Part shown: in pieces, positions 12,893 through 15,215 of the stretch
How positions within the stretch are numbered: position 1 is the stretch's first letter
How the letters are laid out: each line of letters opens with the position of its first letter
Source of the DNA: CAZLMW01 sp964560875
GTDB lineage: Bacteria; Myxococcota_A; UBA9042
Direction of reading: 5' to 3'
Assembly (NCBI GenBank): GCA_964560875.1
Contig: CAZLMW010000163.1
Span: 1-15,215, forward strand
Length of the DNA: 15,215 bases
Program-made: the position numbers and the translations under genes
Notes under the pieces: model-generated
The model's database searches: none
Told to the model about the DNA's origin: nothing
The model's input: the letters and a program-made list of their open reading frames with translations, nothing else

Positions 12893-14983
12893 TCAGTCCA
12901 TCATCAAGTCGGCGTCGCGGGTCCGTTTCTTGCGCTTGCGACGCTTCTTGCGCGCCTTGCGAGCGGGTTTGGGCAGCGCGGCCAGGGTGACGATGACCGG
13001 GTCCTGCAGGTCGGCGGGGATGGCGGCCGTCCCGTCTTTGTGCCCGGCGAGCCGAAGCGTGACGTTGACCGTCGTTCCAGCCGCGGGTCGGTCGATGGAT
13101 GTTGGCGTCTTGCCGACCGATTTGCCGGCGATGAGCACGTCGGCGCCAAGCGGCTTGCTGACGATGGGGATGCGCGGAGCGGCTGCTGGTTCGGGCTTTG
13201 GCGGCTCCAGCTTGGCTGCTTCGGGCTTGGCTGCTTCGGGCTTGGCTGCTTCGGGCTTGGCTCCTTGGGCCTTTGCTGCTTGCCGTTGGGCGGGTGCGGG
13301 TTTTGCGGCTGGCTCTTTCGCGGGCGCGTTTTTGGCGGGCTCCGGTTTCGCAGCTTCCGGCTTGTCGGCCGGTGCTGCCGCCCCCTGGCCAGCTGTTTTT
13401 GACGCCTCTTCGACGACCACGGACGAAGCGGAATCCTGCTTGCTGCTCCCGCCGCCGAGCGCCACGGCTGCTCCGATTCCGCCAAGGAGGACTACCGCAG
13501 CGATCGCGATGATCGGTCCTTTGCCGCCCTTCTTGGGTTCCTCTGCGACTACGGCGGCGGCCGTGCCCGTCGGGTCGCTGCCTGGTTGCGCCGCCTGCTC
13601 GGACGCTTTGCTGGTGGCGGCGGGCTGAGGAGCCCTGGAACGGCCTCGCGGCATACGCGTCGAGCGGCGGCGAACCGGTGGTCGTTTAACAGTCGACGCA
13701 GCTACCGCCGTGGGCACATTGACCGAATCGACAAATGCGGTGGCGTCATCGGTGCGCGAACCGTCGACCTGCACGCTGCTGCCAATGGGCACGGTGGCCG
13801 TGGCGGTGGCCTCGTCGACCGAATCAACGAACGCGGTGGCGTCATCTGCGCCGATCCCGTCCACGTTTACGCTCGCACCGGCAAGGGGCACGGTCGCGAC
13901 GCGCGCGGTCCGCTCACCAACGGCGTCTGCGAAGGCGGTCGCATCGTCAGTGGCGGCCCCATCGATGTGCACGTGGTGGTCCATTTCGCGGATGGCGGCA
14001 GCGGCCCCGGCGTCGACGACGGTATCGGGCGCGGCATCGACAAATGCGGTTGCGTCATCGGCGTGCGCATCGTCGATCTCGACCGTCTTGGCGACGCGTA
14101 ACGCCGCGTTCACGGTCGCCATCTTGCCGGCTGGGCCGTCGAGGAGCTTCTCGAGCAGTTTGCATGCAGACACCGCGTCGGGACGCTTGGCGGCGTCCTT
14201 GGTGAGCATCTGGTCGAGCGTTTCCTGGAGGCCCGCCACCGCGGCCAGCTCCGGGCGGGCGTCGGCGAGCGGCGGCGGCCGGTTTTGCACGTGCATCATC
14301 AGCACGCGGATCATCGACTCGGACGAAAACGGCACGGTGCCGGTCAACAACTCGAAGAGAATGATGCCCAGCGAGTAGATGTCCGAGTTGGCGCTGATCG
14401 TGATGCCCTTGGCCTGTTCGGGCGACATGTACGCGGGCGTGCCGACGATGGTGCCGGCCTGCGTGACCTGGGTCGCGGCCTTGTCATCGATCGACTTGGC
14501 GATGCCGAAATCCATGACCTTGAGCAGCTCATCACCGCCGGCATCGCGCGCCAGGAAGACGTTGGTGGGCTTGAGGTCGCGGTGCACGATGCCCAGCTTA
14601 TGCGCGGCGCGAAGGGCCTGGGCGATCTGCAACGTGAGGCGAAGCGCGCGGGCAACCGGGATCGCGCCGGTCATCTTGACTTCGTCGGCCAGCTCGCGAC
14701 CGTCGAGCAGCTCCATGACAAGGAACATCAAGCCGTCGTCGGTGAAGCCGAAGTCGAACAGCCGGATGGTGTTGGGGTGGCTCAGCCGCGATGTGAGCTT
14801 GGCCTCGCGCTGAAACCGCTTGACCGCAGCCTCGTCCTTGAGGAACTCGGGCCGCATGACCTTGATGGCGACCGGGCGCTCGACCGACAGCTGTTCGGCG
14901 CGAAACACGGTCCCCATGCCGCCTTCGCCGAGCACTTCGCGGACCGCGTACTGGCCCTTGATGACGGTGCCGACAAGCTCCAC
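12893..14983 (-). CDS. Transmembrane Ser/Thr protein kinase with PEGA-like C-terminus
   Basis: A 696-residue Hanks-type receptor kinase. All catalytic motifs are intact: glycine loop GEGGMG 19-24, Lys41, HRDLKPTN 134-141, DFG 158-160, GTPAYMSPEQ 181-190, SDIYSLGI 200-207. The kinase domain ends near 275. A juxtamembrane linker (about 300-425) carries four DDATAF[VA]D repeats (309, 346, 380, 412), then an Arg-rich patch. The single membrane helix is at 489-510. The external part has a Lys-Pro-Ala-Glu linker (540-600) and a PEGA-like domain (604-670; PLGADVLIAGKSVGKTPTSI), a putative ligand- or cell-wall-contacting module, ending in a strongly basic tail (672-690). GTG 14983 has GGAG (14991-14994) at 7 bases. 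No partner phosphatase or FHA protein is adjacent, so targets are unknown. The length is usual for myxobacterial PEGA kinases. Confidence 0.93.
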   Translation of the reverse strand: MELVGTVIKGQYAVREVLGEGGMGTVFRAEQLSVERPVAIKVMRPEFLKDEAAVKRFQREAKLTSRLSHPNTIRLFDFGFTDDGLMFLVMELLDGRELADEVKMTGAIPVARALRLTLQIAQALRAAHKLGIVHRDLKPTNVFLARDAGGDELLKVMDFGIAKSIDDKAATQVTQAGTIVGTPAYMSPEQAKGITISANSDIYSLGIILFELLTGTVPFSSESMIRVLMMHVQNRPPPLADARPELAAVAGLQETLDQMLTKDAAKRPDAVSACKLLEKLLDGPAGKMATVNAALRVAKTVEIDDAHADDATAFVDAAPDTVVDAGAAAAIREMDHHVHIDGAATDDATAFADAVGERTARVATVPLAGASVNVDGIGADDATAFVDSVDEATATATVPIGSSVQVDGSRTDDATAFVDSVNVPTAVAASTVKRPPVRRRSTRMPRGRSRAPQPAATSKASEQAAQPGSDPTGTAAAVVAEEPKKGGKGPIIAIAAVVLLGGIGAAVALGGGSSKQDSASSVVVEEASKTAGQGAAAPADKPEAAKPEPAKNAPAKEPAAKPAPAQRQAAKAQGAKPEAAKPEAAKPEAAKLEPPKPEPAAAPRIPIVSKPLGADVLIAGKSVGKTPTSIDRPAAGTTVNVTLRLAGHKDGTAAIPADLQDPVIVTLAALPKPARKARKKRRKRKKRTRDADLMMD
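13211..13270 (-). repeat. 15-bp tandem repeat in the kinase linker
   Basis: Three identical 15-bp units (13211-13225, 13226-13240, 13241-13255) and a fourth degenerate one encode AKPEA repeats in the extracellular Lys/Pro/Ala linker. The unit is in frame and probably varies in copy number between strains, altering the reach of the PEGA domain. Confidence 0.85.
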
Positions 14984-15036
14984 GAGCGGTCTCCACGGAC
15001 GATTGGCGATGACGCGCCAGGTAGTTGGGCGCGACC

Positions 15037-15065
15037 ACCAAACGCCGCGGCGGGTTCTGTGTCAA
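15037..15065 (-). promoter_or_regulatory. Possible promoter of the Ser/Thr kinase gene
   Basis: On the minus strand a perfect TTGACA (15060-15065) is followed, after 17 bp, by TTTGGT (15037-15042), which matches only three of six -10 bases. A start near 15030 would leave a leader of about 45 bases. The GC-rich repeats lie immediately upstream of the -35. Confidence 0.35.
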
Positions 15066-15087
15066 GCCCCGGATCCCCGCGGAGCGC

Positions 15088-15159
15088 GTTCGGGATCCGG
15101 TCGGCCCCGGATCCCGTTCGGGATCCGGTCGGCCCCGGTTCCGTTCGGGATCCGGTCGG
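15088..15159. repeat. Three-copy GC-rich intergenic repeat with GGATCC dyads
   Basis: GTTCGGGATCCGGTCGG occurs at 15088-15104, 15116-15132 and 15143-15159 (periods 28 and 27 bp). Between the first two, CCGGATCCCG and CGGGATCCGG (15107-15116 and 15119-15128) form a perfect 10-bp inverted repeat around TT, giving a very stable hairpin. No gene is visible from 14984 to the window end. The last bases (15160-15179) hold a small CTGC/GCAG hairpin. Confidence 0.8.
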
Positions 15160-15215
15160 AGAACCTGCTTCGCAGAACCGCCTAAACTGTGCTGGACTTC
15201 AACGGCGGGGATGGT

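Noticed and set aside
15088..15159. Three GC-rich repeats considered as a CRISPR array
   Set aside because: Spacers are only about 10 bp and similar to each other, and no cas gene is near.

Overview
The window looks like a chromosomal segment of a high-GC predatory or soil-type bacterium of the Myxococcota (old deltaproteobacterial myxobacteria). The reasons are a secreted protein with MopE-type Asp/Cys metal-binding repeats, an Asp-Ala-Gly-rich linker and a Gly-Cys / hydrophobic / Arg-Arg-Arg tail like the MYXO-CTERM sorting signal, a Ser/Thr protein kinase with a transmembrane segment and a PEGA-like C-terminus, and a mucin-like Lys-Pro-Ala linker. No rRNA, tRNA, CRISPR array, phage or insertion-sequence gene was recognised. 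The phylum is an inference from protein style.

Layout. 80-1987 (+): an unrecognised basic protein with a Cys-Cys-Cys-His cluster, followed after 21 bp by a small Cys-rich putative lipoprotein. 1962-7137 (-): a two-gene operon with a probable promoter near 7185-7213. It encodes first an 850-residue secreted protein (P-domain-like region plus four C-terminal Cys-Pro repeats), then a secreted phosphodiester-glycosidase-like protein with metal-binding repeats and a surface-sorting tail. This gene overlaps the lipoprotein gene tail to tail by 26 bp. 7261-7875 (-): a class I methyltransferase. 7876-8412: no confident gene, but several inverted repeats. 8413-9831 (-): an ABC1/UbiB-type atypical kinase directly behind a 19-bp palindrome that closely matches CsoR-type operators. 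9871-10278: no recognisable gene. 10279-11787 (-): a SulP anion transporter, divergent from an NhaR-like LysR regulator at 11946-12857 (+), with two dyads in the shared intergenic space. 12893-14983 (-): a transmembrane Ser/Thr kinase, convergent with the LysR gene. 14984-15215: its leader and a three-copy GC-rich repeat.

How the parts may work together. The 1962-7137 operon is the most distinctive unit: two exported proteins, one probably surface-anchored and able to act on a glycan phosphodiester, the other adhesin-like. The SulP/LysR pair reads as a self-contained regulated anion-uptake unit. The ABC1 kinase seems to be under a metal- or sulfur-species-sensing repressor encoded elsewhere. 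These functional links are inferences from sequence motifs and gene order.
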